A stretch of 42,364 bases of DNA from Microbispora sp. ZYX-F-249 (GTDB taxonomy: Bacteria > Actinomycetota > Actinomycetes > Streptosporangiales > Streptosporangiaceae), in assembly GCF_039649665.1 (NCBI RefSeq), contig NZ_JBDJAW010000054.1:1-42364 (forward strand), given 5' to 3'. The position numbers were made by a program, and so were the translations under genes. Below, piece by piece: positions 1 through 9,208 of the stretch. Below the pieces are notes generated by a model. It made no database searches, was not told the origin of the DNA, and saw nothing but the letters and a program-made list of their open reading frames with translations. How positions within the stretch are numbered: position 1 is the first letter of the stretch; every line of letters begins with the position of its first letter.

Positions 1-1
1 C

Positions 2-1219
2 CTGACCGCCCTCATGGCGATCACCGCCTGCGGATCCAGCGGCACGAGCACCCCGACCGGGAACACCACGGAGCTGACCGTCTGGCACTACTGGGACGGA
101 AACAACGCCCAGGCATTCGAACGGCTGGCCAAGGACTACGAGCGGACCCACCCCCAGTTCGCGCTCAAGGTCGTGACCGTCCCCGGCGCTGATCTGCTCA
201 CCAAGCTGCAGACCGCCGCCGCCAGCCGCACCCTTCCCGACATCGCGATCGGCGACCTGGTGTGGGTCCCGCGCCTGGCCGGGACGGGCCGGCTCGCCGA
301 TCTCAAGCCGCACATCCCGGCCTCCACCTGGAACGACATCTATCCGGAGATGCTGAAGTTCGGCTCGTCGGGCGGCAAGCAGCTGTCCATCCCCGTCTCC
401 GCCAACACGCTGGCGATGATGATCAATACTGACCTCTACGCGAAGGCCGGGCTCGACCCCGCCAAACCGCCGAAGACGTGGGAGGAGCTGTCGGCGGCGG
501 CTGCCGCCATCAAGGACAAAACAGGCAAGCCCGGGTTCGAGCTGTACACCCAGCCGGGTGACAGCGGCGAAGGCGTGACCTGGAACTTCCAGGTCAACCT
601 CTGGCAGGCCGGCGGCGAGTTCCTGACCCCCGACAACACCAAGGCGGCCTTCAACTCCGAGGCGGGCCGCAAGGCACTCGGCTTCTGGGTCGACCTGATC
701 CGCGAGGACGCCAGCCCGCTCGGGCCGTGGGGCGCGTTCGAGAAGGGGGCCGCCGCCTCAGCCCAGGAGGGCTCATGGATGGTCGGCATCTGGAAGGACA
801 AGCCGCCGTTCCCGTTCGCCGCCGCCCCCATCCCGTACCCCGCGGACGGCAAACCGGCCACGAACATGGGCGGCGAGCAGGCGGTCGTCTTCTCCACCTC
901 ACAGCACGTCAAGGACGCGGCCGCCTTCCTCGGCTGGTTCTCCGGCCAGAGCCTGGGCTGGAGCAAGGCCACCGGTTTTCTGCCCACCCGCCAGTCTGTG
1001 GCCGGCAGCGCCGACTATCTCGGTTCGCTGGATCCGCTGATGAAGCCGTTCGTGGAGGCGCTGCCCACTGCCCGCGCCCGCCCGGCCACCCCCCTCTACC
1101 CGCAGGTGTCGATGGCCTTCGCCAAGGAGGTCGAGCAGGCCGTTCACGGAAAGAAGACGGTCGAGGCGGCGCTGGCCGACGCCGAGCGCGAGGTCAACGC
1201 GATCCTGGCGGCGGGATGA
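2..1219 (+). CDS. Sugar ABC transporter substrate-binding lipoprotein (family 1, maltose/maltodextrin type), 5' partial
   Basis: This is the periplasmic-type binding lipoprotein of a carbohydrate importer. The reading frame is open to the left edge of the window, so the true start lies upstream. The first visible residues, LTALMAITAC, are the end of a lipoprotein signal peptide with a lipobox whose Cys would be lipidated. The mature part follows the SBP family 1 plan: LTVWHYWDG near the N-terminus, AKAGLDPAKPPKTWEEL in the middle and a C-terminal lobe ending in AEREVNAILA. Its stop codon overlaps the start of the first permease gene (ATGA), so the two are probably translationally coupled. The neighbouring GH13 enzymes make maltodextrin the likely ligand; that specificity is inferred from context only. 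Confidence 0.9.
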   Translation: MTALMAITACGSSGTSTPTGNTTELTVWHYWDGNNAQAFERLAKDYERTHPQFALKVVTVPGADLLTKLQTAAASRTLPDIAIGDLVWVPRLAGTGRLADLKPHIPASTWNDIYPEMLKFGSSGGKQLSIPVSANTLAMMINTDLYAKAGLDPAKPPKTWEELSAAAAAIKDKTGKPGFELYTQPGDSGEGVTWNFQVNLWQAGGEFLTPDNTKAAFNSEAGRKALGFWVDLIREDASPLGPWGAFEKGAAASAQEGSWMVGIWKDKPPFPFAAAPIPYPADGKPATNMGGEQAVVFSTSQHVKDAAAFLGWFSGQSLGWSKATGFLPTRQSVAGSADYLGSLDPLMKPFVEALPTARARPATPLYPQVSMAFAKEVEQAVHGKKTVEAALADAEREVNAILAAG

Positions 1220-2133
1220 CGAGCATGCCGCAGGTCCGGGTGCCCGCTTCGCGGAGCGGGCGCCTGTCCCTCGCCCAGAGAGCCCGGAGAGGAGGCGACG
1301 GCTGGGCCGCGGTGCTGTGCCTGGCTCCCGCGCTGACGGTGATCGGCCTGTTCGTGGTCTATCCGATCGTCGCGACGGGGCGGCTCAGCCTCACGACCTG
1401 GGACGGTGCCAGCCCCGAGCAGGTGTTCGCGGGGCTGGCCAACTACGTGCGGATGGCCGGCGATCCCGAGTTCCGCAACTCGCTCGTCGTGACCGTTCTG
1501 TACGGACTGGGGGTCACGGTGCTCGGCGTGGTCTCCGGGCTGGGCCTGGCCGTGCTGCTCAACGCACCGCTGCGGGGGCTGGCGCTCTACCGAGGGATCT
1601 TCTTCCTTCCGGTGGTCACCTCGTCCATCGCGGTGGCGACGGTATGGAAGTACCTGTTCGGGCAGGACGGACCCATGGGCGGGTTGACCGGGCTGAACTG
1701 GCTGGGCGATCCGTACTTGGCGCTGCTGTCGCTGACCCTGCTGACCGTGTGGAAGCAGCTCGGCCTCAACGTCGTGCTCTATCTGACCGCGCTGCAGGCG
1801 ATCCCACCGCAGTTGTACGAGGCCGCCGCGCTGGACGGGGCCGGCGGCTGGCAGCGGTTGCGGCGGATCACCGTCCCGCTGCTCGCGCCGATGACCTTCT
1901 TCGTGATCATCGAGGGCCTGATCGCGACGTTCCAGGGGTTCGACCTGGTCTACGCGCTCACTCAGGGCGGCCCGCTGGGCGGCACCGAAGTCCTCGGGTT
2001 CCTGGTCTACCGCACGGCGTTCTCCTCCGGCGAGTTCGGATATGCCGCGACCATTGCGTACGCCGGTTTCGCTCTGGTCTTCGGGCTGAGCTGGCTGCAG
2101 TGGCGGTTGGGAGGGCGGTCGCAGTGGTCTTGA
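1216..2133 (+). CDS. Sugar ABC transporter permease, MalF/UgpA type
   Basis: This is an inner-membrane permease of 305 residues. The ATG at 1216 overlaps the stop of the binding-protein gene by four bases. A cytoplasmic N-terminus of about 30 residues precedes the first membrane segment (AAVLCLAPALTVIGLFVVYP), followed by about five more segments. The EAA loop that docks the ATPase is clear near residue 200 (EAAALDGAGGWQRLRRI). This plan is that of the binding-protein-dependent transport family MalF/UgpA. No ATPase gene lies in the cluster; in actinomycetes such importers commonly share a single MsiK-type ATPase encoded elsewhere, which is presumably the case here. Confidence 0.92.
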   Translation: MTSMPQVRVPASRSGRLSLAQRARRGGDGWAAVLCLAPALTVIGLFVVYPIVATGRLSLTTWDGASPEQVFAGLANYVRMAGDPEFRNSLVVTVLYGLGVTVLGVVSGLGLAVLLNAPLRGLALYRGIFFLPVVTSSIAVATVWKYLFGQDGPMGGLTGLNWLGDPYLALLSLTLLTVWKQLGLNVVLYLTALQAIPPQLYEAAALDGAGGWQRLRRITVPLLAPMTFFVIIEGLIATFQGFDLVYALTQGGPLGGTEVLGFLVYRTAFSSGEFGYAATIAYAGFALVFGLSWLQWRLGGRSQWS

Positions 2134-2972
2134 CCGCACGGCACGTTCGTCCGCGCCGTCCCCGCCGCGGCGATGTTCCCCGGCACGCGATCCTGCTCGC
2201 CGCGTCCGTCGTCGTAGTCGCGCCGTTCTGCTGGATGGTGACGACCTCACTCAAACAGTTCCCGCACGTCAATCAGCCGCCGTTCCTGTGGCCGGCCGAG
2301 TTCGAATGGGGCAACTACGCGGAGGCGATGAGCGCGGCGCCCTTCGCCCGCTACTACCTCAACACCGCCGTGATGACGCTGGGCATCGTGGCCGGGCACC
2401 TCGCGCTGGACACCTTGGCCGCGTACGCCCTGGCGCGGCTGCGCTTCCCGGGCCGCAACGCGATCTTCCTGGCGCTGGTCGCGACGATGCTCGTGCCGAC
2501 CTTCCTGACCATGCTGCCGGCTTTCGACCTCGTCGTACGGCTCGGCTGGTACGACAGTTGGACCGGCCTGATCGTCCCCCGGCTGGCGGACGCGTTCGGC
2601 ATCGTCGTCCTGCGGGCGTACATGCAGACGATCCCCGTCGAGCTGGAGCAGGCCGCCCGCGTGGACGGGGCGGGACGGCTGCGCATCCTGTGGCAGGTGA
2701 TCGTGCCGTTGTGCCGTCCCGCGCTCGCCACGGTCGCGGTGTTCAGCTTCCTGTTCGGCTGGAACGACTTCCTGTGGCCGCTGCTGGTCACGTCCGACGA
2801 CGACGCCCGCACGATCCAGCTCGGGCTGGCCGTCTTCACGGGCAAGTACAGCCCCTATCCCCAACTGCTGATGGCCGGCACGGTGGTCGCCGCGATCCCC
2901 GCCGTCGGCCTGTTCCTCGTGTTGCAGAAGGCACTGGTACGCGGACTGGCCGCGACCGGAGTGAAGGAGTAG
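2124..2972 (+). CDS. Sugar ABC transporter permease, MalG type
   Basis: This is the second permease subunit, 282 residues. I chose the GTG at 2124, which overlaps the end of the MalF-type gene by ten bases and leaves a short basic N-terminus before the first membrane helix (AILLAASVVVVAPFCWMV). The phrase MVTTSLKQFP after helix 1 and the EAA loop (ELEQAARVDGAGRLRIL) are typical of MalG/AraQ permeases. The C-terminus contains FGWNDFLWPLLVTSDD, also a family hallmark. The GH13 gene begins three bases after the stop, so import and intracellular cleavage of the oligosaccharide appear to be co-transcribed. Confidence 0.92.
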   Translation: MVLTARHVRPRRPRRGDVPRHAILLAASVVVVAPFCWMVTTSLKQFPHVNQPPFLWPAEFEWGNYAEAMSAAPFARYYLNTAVMTLGIVAGHLALDTLAAYALARLRFPGRNAIFLALVATMLVPTFLTMLPAFDLVVRLGWYDSWTGLIVPRLADAFGIVVLRAYMQTIPVELEQAARVDGAGRLRILWQVIVPLCRPALATVAVFSFLFGWNDFLWPLLVTSDDDARTIQLGLAVFTGKYSPYPQLLMAGTVVAAIPAVGLFLVLQKALVRGLAATGVKE

Positions 2973-2975
2973 CCC

Positions 2976-4319
2976 GTGGACTGGGTCCGCGACGCGGTTT
3001 TCTACCAGATTTTTCCCGACCGGTTCGCCAACGGCGACCCGTCCCTCGACCCGCCCGGGGTCGAACCTTGGGACGGGCCGCCGACCCGGACCAACTTCTT
3101 CGGCGGCGACCTGGCGGGCGTGCGGAGCCGCCTCGGACATCTGCGCGACCTCGGCGTGACCGCGCTCTACCTCACCCCGATCTTCACCGCGGGCACGAAC
3201 CACCGCTACGACACCATCGACTACTTCAGCATCGATCCTGCCCTCGGCGACGAGGAGACCTTCGCCGGTCTGGTCGAAGACGCGCACGCCCACGACATCC
3301 GGGTGGTCCTAGACGCGGTGTTCCACCACTGCGGCGACCGGCATCCGGCCTTCAGGGACGTGGTGGACAAGGGCGCCGCCTCGCCGTACGTGAACTGGTT
3401 CTCCGTGCAGGAGTTCCCGGTGAAGGCGGACCCGGAGCCGAACTATCTCACCTGCAGCGGCTGCGCCTACCTGCCGAAGCTCAACGTGTGCAATCCCGAG
3501 GTGCGCGAGCATCTGTTCGCCGCCGTGGAGAAGTGGAGTCGCACGGGCATCGACGGGTGGCGGCTCGACGTGCCGTACATGATGGAGAACCTGCCGTTCT
3601 GGCGGCAGTTCCGGCGGCTCGTGAAGGGCATCGACGAGGACCTCTACATCGTGGCCGAGGTGTGGGAGGCGGCCACGGACTGGACCCGCGGCGACACCTC
3701 CGACGGCGCGATGAACTACCGGCTGCGCGATGCGATCCTCGGCTTCGTCACCGACCACCGGCTCGGCGGCGAGTGGCTGGCCGCCGAGCTCGGCGCGATC
3801 GACCGTGAGATCGGGCCGGAGGCGAAGGGCCTCATGCTGAACCTGCTCGGCAGCCATGACACCGAACGCGTACGGACCCGCTGCGGCGGCGAAGCTGAGG
3901 CGACGAGGTTCGCGTGCGGACTGCTCATGGCCGCGGAGGGCGCGCCCATGATCTACTACGGGGACGAGGTCGGCATGCGCGGCTTCAACGACCCCGACTG
4001 CCGCAGGTGCATGACCTGGTCGGAGAAGGATTGGGACCACGAGCAGCTGGCCTGGCTGAAGACGCTGGCCCGGCTTCGCCGCGACCACGTGGCGCTGCGC
4101 CGGGGGTCGGAATCCACCGTGCTGGCCGGGGAGAATGTGATCGTCCGGGCCCGCGTCCACCCGGACGAGACCGTGCTCGTCCTGGCCAACCGGGGCAACG
4201 CGGCCGAAACGCTGCCGGCCGGCACCGGCACCGGCCGCGACCTGATCACCGGCGAACAGGTCAACCTGGGCGCCGTTTCCGTACGCCCATGGGAGGTGCG
4301 TTTTGTCCGGCCCGACTGA
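2976..4319 (+). CDS. GH13 family alpha-glucosidase / cyclomaltodextrinase-like enzyme, cytoplasmic
   Basis: This is a 447-residue GH13 (alpha-amylase clan) enzyme with no signal peptide, so it should act inside the cell on imported maltodextrins. The four conserved regions are visible: DAVFHH at residues 113-118, GWRLD with the nucleophile Asp198, the acid/base Glu228 in VAEVWE, and SHD at 293-295 with the transition-state Asp295. The opening VFYQIFPDRFANGDP and the following NFFGGDL resemble cyclomaltodextrinase/neopullulanase-type enzymes. It is shorter than those because the N-terminal dimerisation domain is absent. The GTG start at 2976 lies three bases after the MalG-type gene. The exact bond specificity (alpha-1,4, alpha-1,6 or both) cannot be told from sequence. 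Confidence 0.88.
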   Translation: MDWVRDAVFYQIFPDRFANGDPSLDPPGVEPWDGPPTRTNFFGGDLAGVRSRLGHLRDLGVTALYLTPIFTAGTNHRYDTIDYFSIDPALGDEETFAGLVEDAHAHDIRVVLDAVFHHCGDRHPAFRDVVDKGAASPYVNWFSVQEFPVKADPEPNYLTCSGCAYLPKLNVCNPEVREHLFAAVEKWSRTGIDGWRLDVPYMMENLPFWRQFRRLVKGIDEDLYIVAEVWEAATDWTRGDTSDGAMNYRLRDAILGFVTDHRLGGEWLAAELGAIDREIGPEAKGLMLNLLGSHDTERVRTRCGGEAEATRFACGLLMAAEGAPMIYYGDEVGMRGFNDPDCRRCMTWSEKDWDHEQLAWLKTLARLRRDHVALRRGSESTVLAGENVIVRARVHPDETVLVLANRGNAAETLPAGTGTGRDLITGEQVNLGAVSVRPWEVRFVRPD

Positions 4320-5343
4320 GCCTCGGGTGACATCCAAAGACGTCGCCGCCGCGGCCGGTGTGTCGCGGTCGGCGGTGTCCTTCGCCTTCAACGACCCGAC
4401 CAAGATCTCCGACGCGACCCGGCGGCGGATCCTGGAGGTCGCCGGAGAGCTCGGCTACACGCCCAATCCGGTCGCCCGGATGCTCCAGCAGGGGCGCACC
4501 CGGTCCCTGGGGGTGCTGTTGCCCCAGGACCTGCCCCAGGTGATGGAGAACCCCTACTACGCCCAGTTCCTGGTCGGGCTCGGCCAGGTCTGCCATCGCG
4601 AGGGCCTGACCCTGCTGCTCACCCCGCCGCTGCGCAACTCCATGCTTAAGGCCATCCCGTACGCCGCGGTGGACGGCTTCGTCGTGTGTGGCCTGGAGAC
4701 CGACCGCGGCGAGGTGGCCGAGCTCACCCGGCGCGGCATCCCGTTCGTGCTGGTGGACAGCGACCCGCAGGAGGGCGCGCCCAGCGTCGACGTGGACGAC
4801 CACGCGGGCGCGTACGAGGCCGTGCGACACCTGCTCGACCTCGGGCACCGCCACATCGCGGTGCTCTCCTTCGACCCCGGGCCCGACAAGGCCGTCTACG
4901 GCTACCGCGGCCCCCTCGCCCGCCGCATGAGCGGGGTGGCCGAGGCACTGGCCACCGTCGGACTCGCCTTCGACGACGTCCGGCTGGTCGAGGTGCCCTG
5001 CACCCGGCTCGACGGCTACCGCGCCGCCAGGGATCTCATGCTGCTCGACCCCGCGCCGACCGCCATCGTCGCCCTGTCCGACATCCTCGCCATCGGCGCG
5101 CTCGACGCCCTGCGCGATCTCGACGTCGACGTCCCGGGCGAGGTGTCGGTCACCGGCTTCGACGATCAACCCGAGGCGGTCTGGGTTCGACCCCGGCTGA
5201 CCACCGTCCGCCAGCCCATCCAGGCCAAGGGCCGCGTCGCCGGGGACTTCCTGGTCTCCGCGATCCGCGGCGAGACCCAGCATCCTCACCAGACCCTGCA
5301 CACCGCTCTGATCGTCCGCGAATCCACCGGCCCCATCGCCTGA
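4303..5343 (+). CDS. LacI family transcriptional regulator (MalR-like)
   Basis: This is a 346-residue LacI/GalR repressor. The start is a TTG at 4303, supported by a strong ribosome site GGGAGGTG at 4291-4298; the gene overlaps the preceding GH13 gene by 17 bases. The N-terminus carries the helix-turn-helix and hinge (TSKDVAAAAGVSRSAVSFAF and the following ISDATRRRILEVAGELGY). The rest is the periplasmic-binding-protein-like effector domain, with FDDQPEAVWVRPRLTTVRQP near the end. By position it most likely represses the importer and amylase genes in response to maltose or maltodextrin. I could not find a convincing palindromic operator in the short gap before the amylase gene. Confidence 0.9.
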   Translation: MSGPTEPRVTSKDVAAAAGVSRSAVSFAFNDPTKISDATRRRILEVAGELGYTPNPVARMLQQGRTRSLGVLLPQDLPQVMENPYYAQFLVGLGQVCHREGLTLLLTPPLRNSMLKAIPYAAVDGFVVCGLETDRGEVAELTRRGIPFVLVDSDPQEGAPSVDVDDHAGAYEAVRHLLDLGHRHIAVLSFDPGPDKAVYGYRGPLARRMSGVAEALATVGLAFDDVRLVEVPCTRLDGYRAARDLMLLDPAPTAIVALSDILAIGALDALRDLDVDVPGEVSVTGFDDQPEAVWVRPRLTTVRQPIQAKGRVAGDFLVSAIRGETQHPHQTLHTALIVRESTGPIA

Positions 5344-5415
5344 TCTGCGCGTTCCCCCGGCCTTGGCACATCCGCCGCAGGCCGATGCCGTCATGCCCAG
5401 AAAGGGATACGGAAG

Positions 5416-7515
5416 ATGAAACGGTTACCCGTCCTGCTCACCGTGGCCGCCCTGGCGGCCACCTCGCTCACCGGGCTGTCCGGGGGACCGGCCGCCGCCG
5501 GAACCTCCGGAACCTCACCGGGGCCGCTCGCCGAGGGCGACGTCGTCTACCAGGTGTTGGTCGACCGATTCTCCAACGGCAACACCGCCAACGACGACAG
5601 CGGCCACGGAGAGTACGACCCGAGCGATCTCGGCTTCTACCACGGCGGCGACTGGGCCGGACTGACCGCCAAGCTCGACTACATCAAGAACCTCGGTGCG
5701 ACCGCGATCTGGATCTCCCCCGTCTCCGAACAGGAACCGCTCAGCCGGGACGGCAAGGAGGCCAGCTACCACGGCTACTTCACCAAGAACTTCGCCACTC
5801 CCAACACGCACTTCGGGTCGGCGACGGAACTGCAGACACTCATCGACACCGCCCACGCCAAGGGCATGAAGATGATCCTCGACGTGGTCCCCAACCACAC
5901 CGCCGACTACCTCGCCGGCACCTCCACCACCTATAGCCCGTCGACGTACAAGCCCGCCGCGCCGCTGGACAACCCCTCCTACTATCACCACAACGGCGAC
6001 TGCCTGTTCAACGGCACCGAGACCCAGACCCAGATCGAGAACTGCGACCTCGGCGGCCTGGACGACCTCGACCAGTCCAACTCGACCGTGTCCGCCTTCC
6101 TGCTCGACACCTACAAGGACTGGGTCGACATGGGATTCGACGGCATCCGCGTCGACGCCGCCCGGTCGGTGCCCAAGAGCTGGCTGCAGACCTTCGAGTC
6201 CACCATGGGAGTTCCCACCTTCGGAGAGGTGTTCGTCGGCGACGTCGACTACGTCTCGGAGTACCAGGACTACGAGTGGGGTGTGCTCGACTTCCCTTAC
6301 TTCTTCTCCGTCCGGGACACGCTGGCCGGCGACGGCGACATGAACAACCTCGGGGCCCTCTTCGCCCAAGACTACAAGTACAACAATGCCAACCGCCTCG
6401 AGACGTTCATCGACAACCACGACCGGGCGCGGTTCCTGGCCAGAGCCAACGACAACTATCAGCGGCTGCGCGCCGCGCTCACGGTGCTGCTGACCGCGCG
6501 CGGCGTCCCGGTCATCTACTACGGCACCGAGCAAGCCGACGACGGCAACGGCAATCCCAACGAGGTGCCGATCGCCAACAAGGACAACCGCAAGGACATG
6601 TCGAGCTTCAGTGTGACGTCAACGATCTACAAGCACATCCAGCGCCTCACCGCCGTCAAGGCCGCCTATCCCGCCCTCCGCATCGGCACCCAGCGGGAGA
6701 TGTGGAAGGACACCACCGTCTACGCCTTCTCCCGCAGAGTCGACTCAACGGGCGCCGAGGCCATCACGGCCGTGAGCTCGTCCTGGAACACCCAGACTCG
6801 CACGATCCCGCTCCGCGCCGAGAGCAGCATCCCTGTCGGCACCGTACTCACCAACCTCATGGACACCTCCGACACCGTCACCGTCGCCTCCGGAGGCGTC
6901 ACCGGCAAGCAGATCACGGTGACCCTGGGCGAGCACGGCGCCAAGGTCTACACGCCCGGAACGCCCGTCTCCTCCTACACCCCGCCCACCAGGAACATCA
7001 CGAAGATCCGCGTCCACTCGGGTGTCGCCTCCGGCAACACCCTGTCCATCCGCGGCGACACCGCGCCGTTCAGCTGGACCGCCGGACGGGCCGCCCGCGA
7101 AGTCTCCAGCGGAGTCTGGGAGTACGAATTCGAGCGCATCCCCGCCGGGCAGACCTTCCAGTTCAAGCCGCTAGTCAACGACACCTATTTCGCCACGGGA
7201 AGCAACTACACCGGGACCGGCGGTGCGACGATCGACATCTACCCGACCTTCCCGACGCTGACCACCATCCGGGTACACAAGGACGTCGGGTACGGTAACC
7301 GCATCACGCTGCGCGGTTCGGTGTCCCCGTTGTCCTGGTCGGCCGGACAAAACTGCGCCAACAAGGCCGCCGACCTGTGGGTGTGCACGATCTCGGGGAT
7401 CTCCTCCGGAACCGCTTTCGACTACAAGCCCCTCATCAACGACACCACCTGGGCCACGGGGTCCAACTACACGACCACGGGCGGCTCCAGCGTGGACATC
7501 TATCCCACGTTCTGA
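5416..7515 (+). CDS. Secreted GH13 alpha-amylase with two C-terminal tandem repeat domains
   Basis: This is a 699-residue extracellular amylase. A Sec signal peptide (MKRLPVLLTVAALAATSLTG, then an AAAG-type cleavage region near residue 29) is followed by the GH13 barrel: DVVPNH at 156-161, GIRVD with nucleophile Asp247, GEVF with acid/base Glu271, and FIDNHD at 331-336. The all-beta C-domain ends near residue 520. Two similar domains of about 85 residues follow, each opening with T-x-IRVH and ending in VDIYPTF or IDIYPTF; they look like starch-binding beta-sandwiches, but I could not assign a CBM family. The ATG has a ribosome site AAAGGGA eight bases upstream. Its products are presumably taken up by the importer encoded just upstream. 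Confidence 0.9.
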   Translation: MKRLPVLLTVAALAATSLTGLSGGPAAAGTSGTSPGPLAEGDVVYQVLVDRFSNGNTANDDSGHGEYDPSDLGFYHGGDWAGLTAKLDYIKNLGATAIWISPVSEQEPLSRDGKEASYHGYFTKNFATPNTHFGSATELQTLIDTAHAKGMKMILDVVPNHTADYLAGTSTTYSPSTYKPAAPLDNPSYYHHNGDCLFNGTETQTQIENCDLGGLDDLDQSNSTVSAFLLDTYKDWVDMGFDGIRVDAARSVPKSWLQTFESTMGVPTFGEVFVGDVDYVSEYQDYEWGVLDFPYFFSVRDTLAGDGDMNNLGALFAQDYKYNNANRLETFIDNHDRARFLARANDNYQRLRAALTVLLTARGVPVIYYGTEQADDGNGNPNEVPIANKDNRKDMSSFSVTSTIYKHIQRLTAVKAAYPALRIGTQREMWKDTTVYAFSRRVDSTGAEAITAVSSSWNTQTRTIPLRAESSIPVGTVLTNLMDTSDTVTVASGGVTGKQITVTLGEHGAKVYTPGTPVSSYTPPTRNITKIRVHSGVASGNTLSIRGDTAPFSWTAGRAAREVSSGVWEYEFERIPAGQTFQFKPLVNDTYFATGSNYTGTGGATIDIYPTFPTLTTIRVHKDVGYGNRITLRGSVSPLSWSAGQNCANKAADLWVCTISGISSGTAFDYKPLINDTTWATGSNYTTTGGSSVDIYPTF

Positions 7516-7549
7516 GCCCTTCCCGGGGCATGACCTCGGAGCGTCAGAT

Positions 7550-7579
7550 GAACGGGACAGGCACCGGCCTGTCCCGTTC
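7550..7579 (+). terminator. Strong hairpin after the amylase gene
   Basis: A perfect 12-bp stem (7550-7561 pairing with 7568-7579) encloses the six-base loop CACCGG. It lies 35 bases after the amylase stop and before the oppositely oriented integrase. There is no clear T-run, which is common for actinomycete terminators, so it is called on stem quality and position. Confidence 0.75.
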
Positions 7580-7862
7580 CCGGCCTGGTTGACCGCTCGG
7601 TCACCGTCAGCGCGGTCGCCTCGTGCGGCTGGCCTCTGAACCAGAAAGTGAGTCAGCGTTTGGGAAGAACGGCATAGCCTTCACCCCTACGCCGCGGCTC
7701 GGAAGGTACGGACTCACTGCTTCGGCAGGGGCCGGACCGTCTCCATGGTGAGTTGTCGAGCGTGAATCACCTGGACAGGTGGGATGTCTCCGGGTTCCCT
7801 TCTGCTGGGTCCCTCGCAGAGGGCTCGAATCTCCGCGTATGTCAATACGACCCGGTCTGATA
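7580..7862. other. Gap between amylase cluster and integrase; no gene recognised
   Basis: No credible coding sequence, RNA gene or repeat was seen. A 97-codon open frame on the - strand (7607-7900) overlaps the integrase end and is rich in Pro, Arg and Ser without any domain-like pattern. It looks like chance coding in GC-rich DNA. Confidence 0.5.
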
Positions 7863-9194
7863 TCAACGCGACCGAGCGCGGGTGCGGGCGAGGGCGTCAA
7901 GGGCGGTGTCGTCGGCGTCGGGGAGGGTGTGGAGGTACTTCTCGGTAGTGGAGATGCTGCCGTGGCCCAGGCGCTCCTTCACCACCTGAAGGTCGGCGCC
8001 GCCGGCCAGCAGCCATGAGGCGTGGGCGTGACGGAGGTCGTGCATCTTGACCTTGAACTCCAGGCCCGAGGCGGCCAGCGCCGGTCGCCAGATCTGGTCG
8101 CGGAACCAGCGGCGGGGGATGTGCCCGTCGGTGTCCCAGCGGCGTGGTCGGCGGGGGTTGTCCTTGCCGGAGGACCGGCGGTCGGCGCGATAAACCGCGT
8201 AGGCGTTCTTGCACTGCTGGCATCGGCACTTGCCCGCTGAGTAGGCGCTGAGCGTGCCGTGCCGATACCGCCGCCCGGCGGCGTTCGGCTCGGTCAGGCC
8301 CAGGTGCTCTGCGGGCTCCACCTTGGGCTGCGGCGTGCACTCCTCGGGCTGGTAGACGAAGAGCAGGTCGTCCCGCTCCAGCTTGCTGTCTTCGATGTGC
8401 TGCTTGAGCTTCGCCGTGATCTGCGGGCTGAGCTTGAAGCGGCGAAACTCCCGGTCCTTGGGATACTCCTTGATTAGGAACCGCTTACCCTCGGGATGGT
8501 GCTTGGGGTTGATCTCGATGACCGTCCGGCTCACCGTGACGATCCGGCTGAGCACGTCGAGGTCCTTGACGCGGAGCTCGGTGAGCTCGCCCCAGCGCAT
8601 GCCGCTTTCGATGGCGGTCTCGGCCAGGAGTCGGGCGTCCTCGGTGGGTAGCGAGAAGTAGAGCTTGTCGAACTCCTCCGGGGAGACGATGCGTAGCGGC
8701 TTCTTCGGCACGGTTGGCGTCTTCACGCCCTTGCACGGGTGCAGCGCGGTGACCTGATCGTTCAGTGCCGTTGTGAAGATGCCGCTGAGGATCGACTTGT
8801 TGAGCCGGATGGTGGCGGGGGAGAGGCCGCGGTCCTGCTGGTCCTTCACCCAGGCGCGTACGTCACTGGGCAGGATCTCGATCATGCGCATTGGGCCGAA
8901 CCAGTCCATGATGTGGGCGTAGATCGAGTACGTGTAGCCCTCGCGGGTCGTCGCCTCCATGACGTGGTGCGGTAGCCATTCCTTCTCGACGTACCGCCGG
9001 AAGGTCTGCTTGGTCCGGGCCGGATCGCCGGCTCGGCCCTCCGCCACCTTCGCCTCGGCCTGCTGCCAGGCCTTGTCGGCCTCCTTCTTGCTGCCGAAGG
9101 TGCCCGCGGACAGTTCCCGGCCGCGCAGGTCGGTGTAGTACGCGGTGTACCTCGGCTTGCCGTTCTTGCCGAGGCGCTTCCGCGAGAAGCCCAT
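7863..9194 (-). CDS. Tyrosine site-specific integrase with an embedded Cys/His cluster
   Basis: This is a 443-residue phage-type integrase. Residues 1-60 form the arm-binding region (KNGKPRYTAYYTDLRGRE), 65-150 the SAM-like core-binding domain, and the rest the catalytic domain. Catalytic residues are visible: Arg200 in ESGMRWGEL, His385 and Arg388 in HDLRHAH, His411 in RLGHGS, and the nucleophile Tyr420 in TTEKYLH. An insertion at about residues 300-365 carries a possible zinc site (His312 and Cys323, Cys325, Cys328 in GKCRCQQC). The gene reads away from a tRNA-Pro fragment that starts about 160 bases upstream. No excisionase gene is visible beside it. The protein looks intact; whether it is active is unknown. 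Confidence 0.93.
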   Translation of the reverse strand: MGFSRKRLGKNGKPRYTAYYTDLRGRELSAGTFGSKKEADKAWQQAEAKVAEGRAGDPARTKQTFRRYVEKEWLPHHVMEATTREGYTYSIYAHIMDWFGPMRMIEILPSDVRAWVKDQQDRGLSPATIRLNKSILSGIFTTALNDQVTALHPCKGVKTPTVPKKPLRIVSPEEFDKLYFSLPTEDARLLAETAIESGMRWGELTELRVKDLDVLSRIVTVSRTVIEINPKHHPEGKRFLIKEYPKDREFRRFKLSPQITAKLKQHIEDSKLERDDLLFVYQPEECTPQPKVEPAEHLGLTEPNAAGRRYRHGTLSAYSAGKCRCQQCKNAYAVYRADRRSSGKDNPRRPRRWDTDGHIPRRWFRDQIWRPALAASGLEFKVKMHDLRHAHASWLLAGGADLQVVKERLGHGSISTTEKYLHTLPDADDTALDALARTRARSR

Positions 9195-9198
9195 CGTG

Positions 9199-9208
9199 CC
9201 CCCCCCCC
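9199..9208 (-). promoter_or_regulatory. Ten-base poly-G ribosome site of the integrase gene
   Basis: Read on the - strand, ten consecutive G residues end four bases before the integrase ATG and occupy the Shine-Dalgarno position. Such tracts slip during replication, so the spacing and strength of the site could vary between cells. Confidence 0.6.

Noticed and set aside
436..987. Long antisense open frames opposite the sugar-binding protein and many other genes
   Set aside because: They mirror strong coding on the other strand and are rich in Arg, Pro and Ala, as expected from GC-rich third positions.
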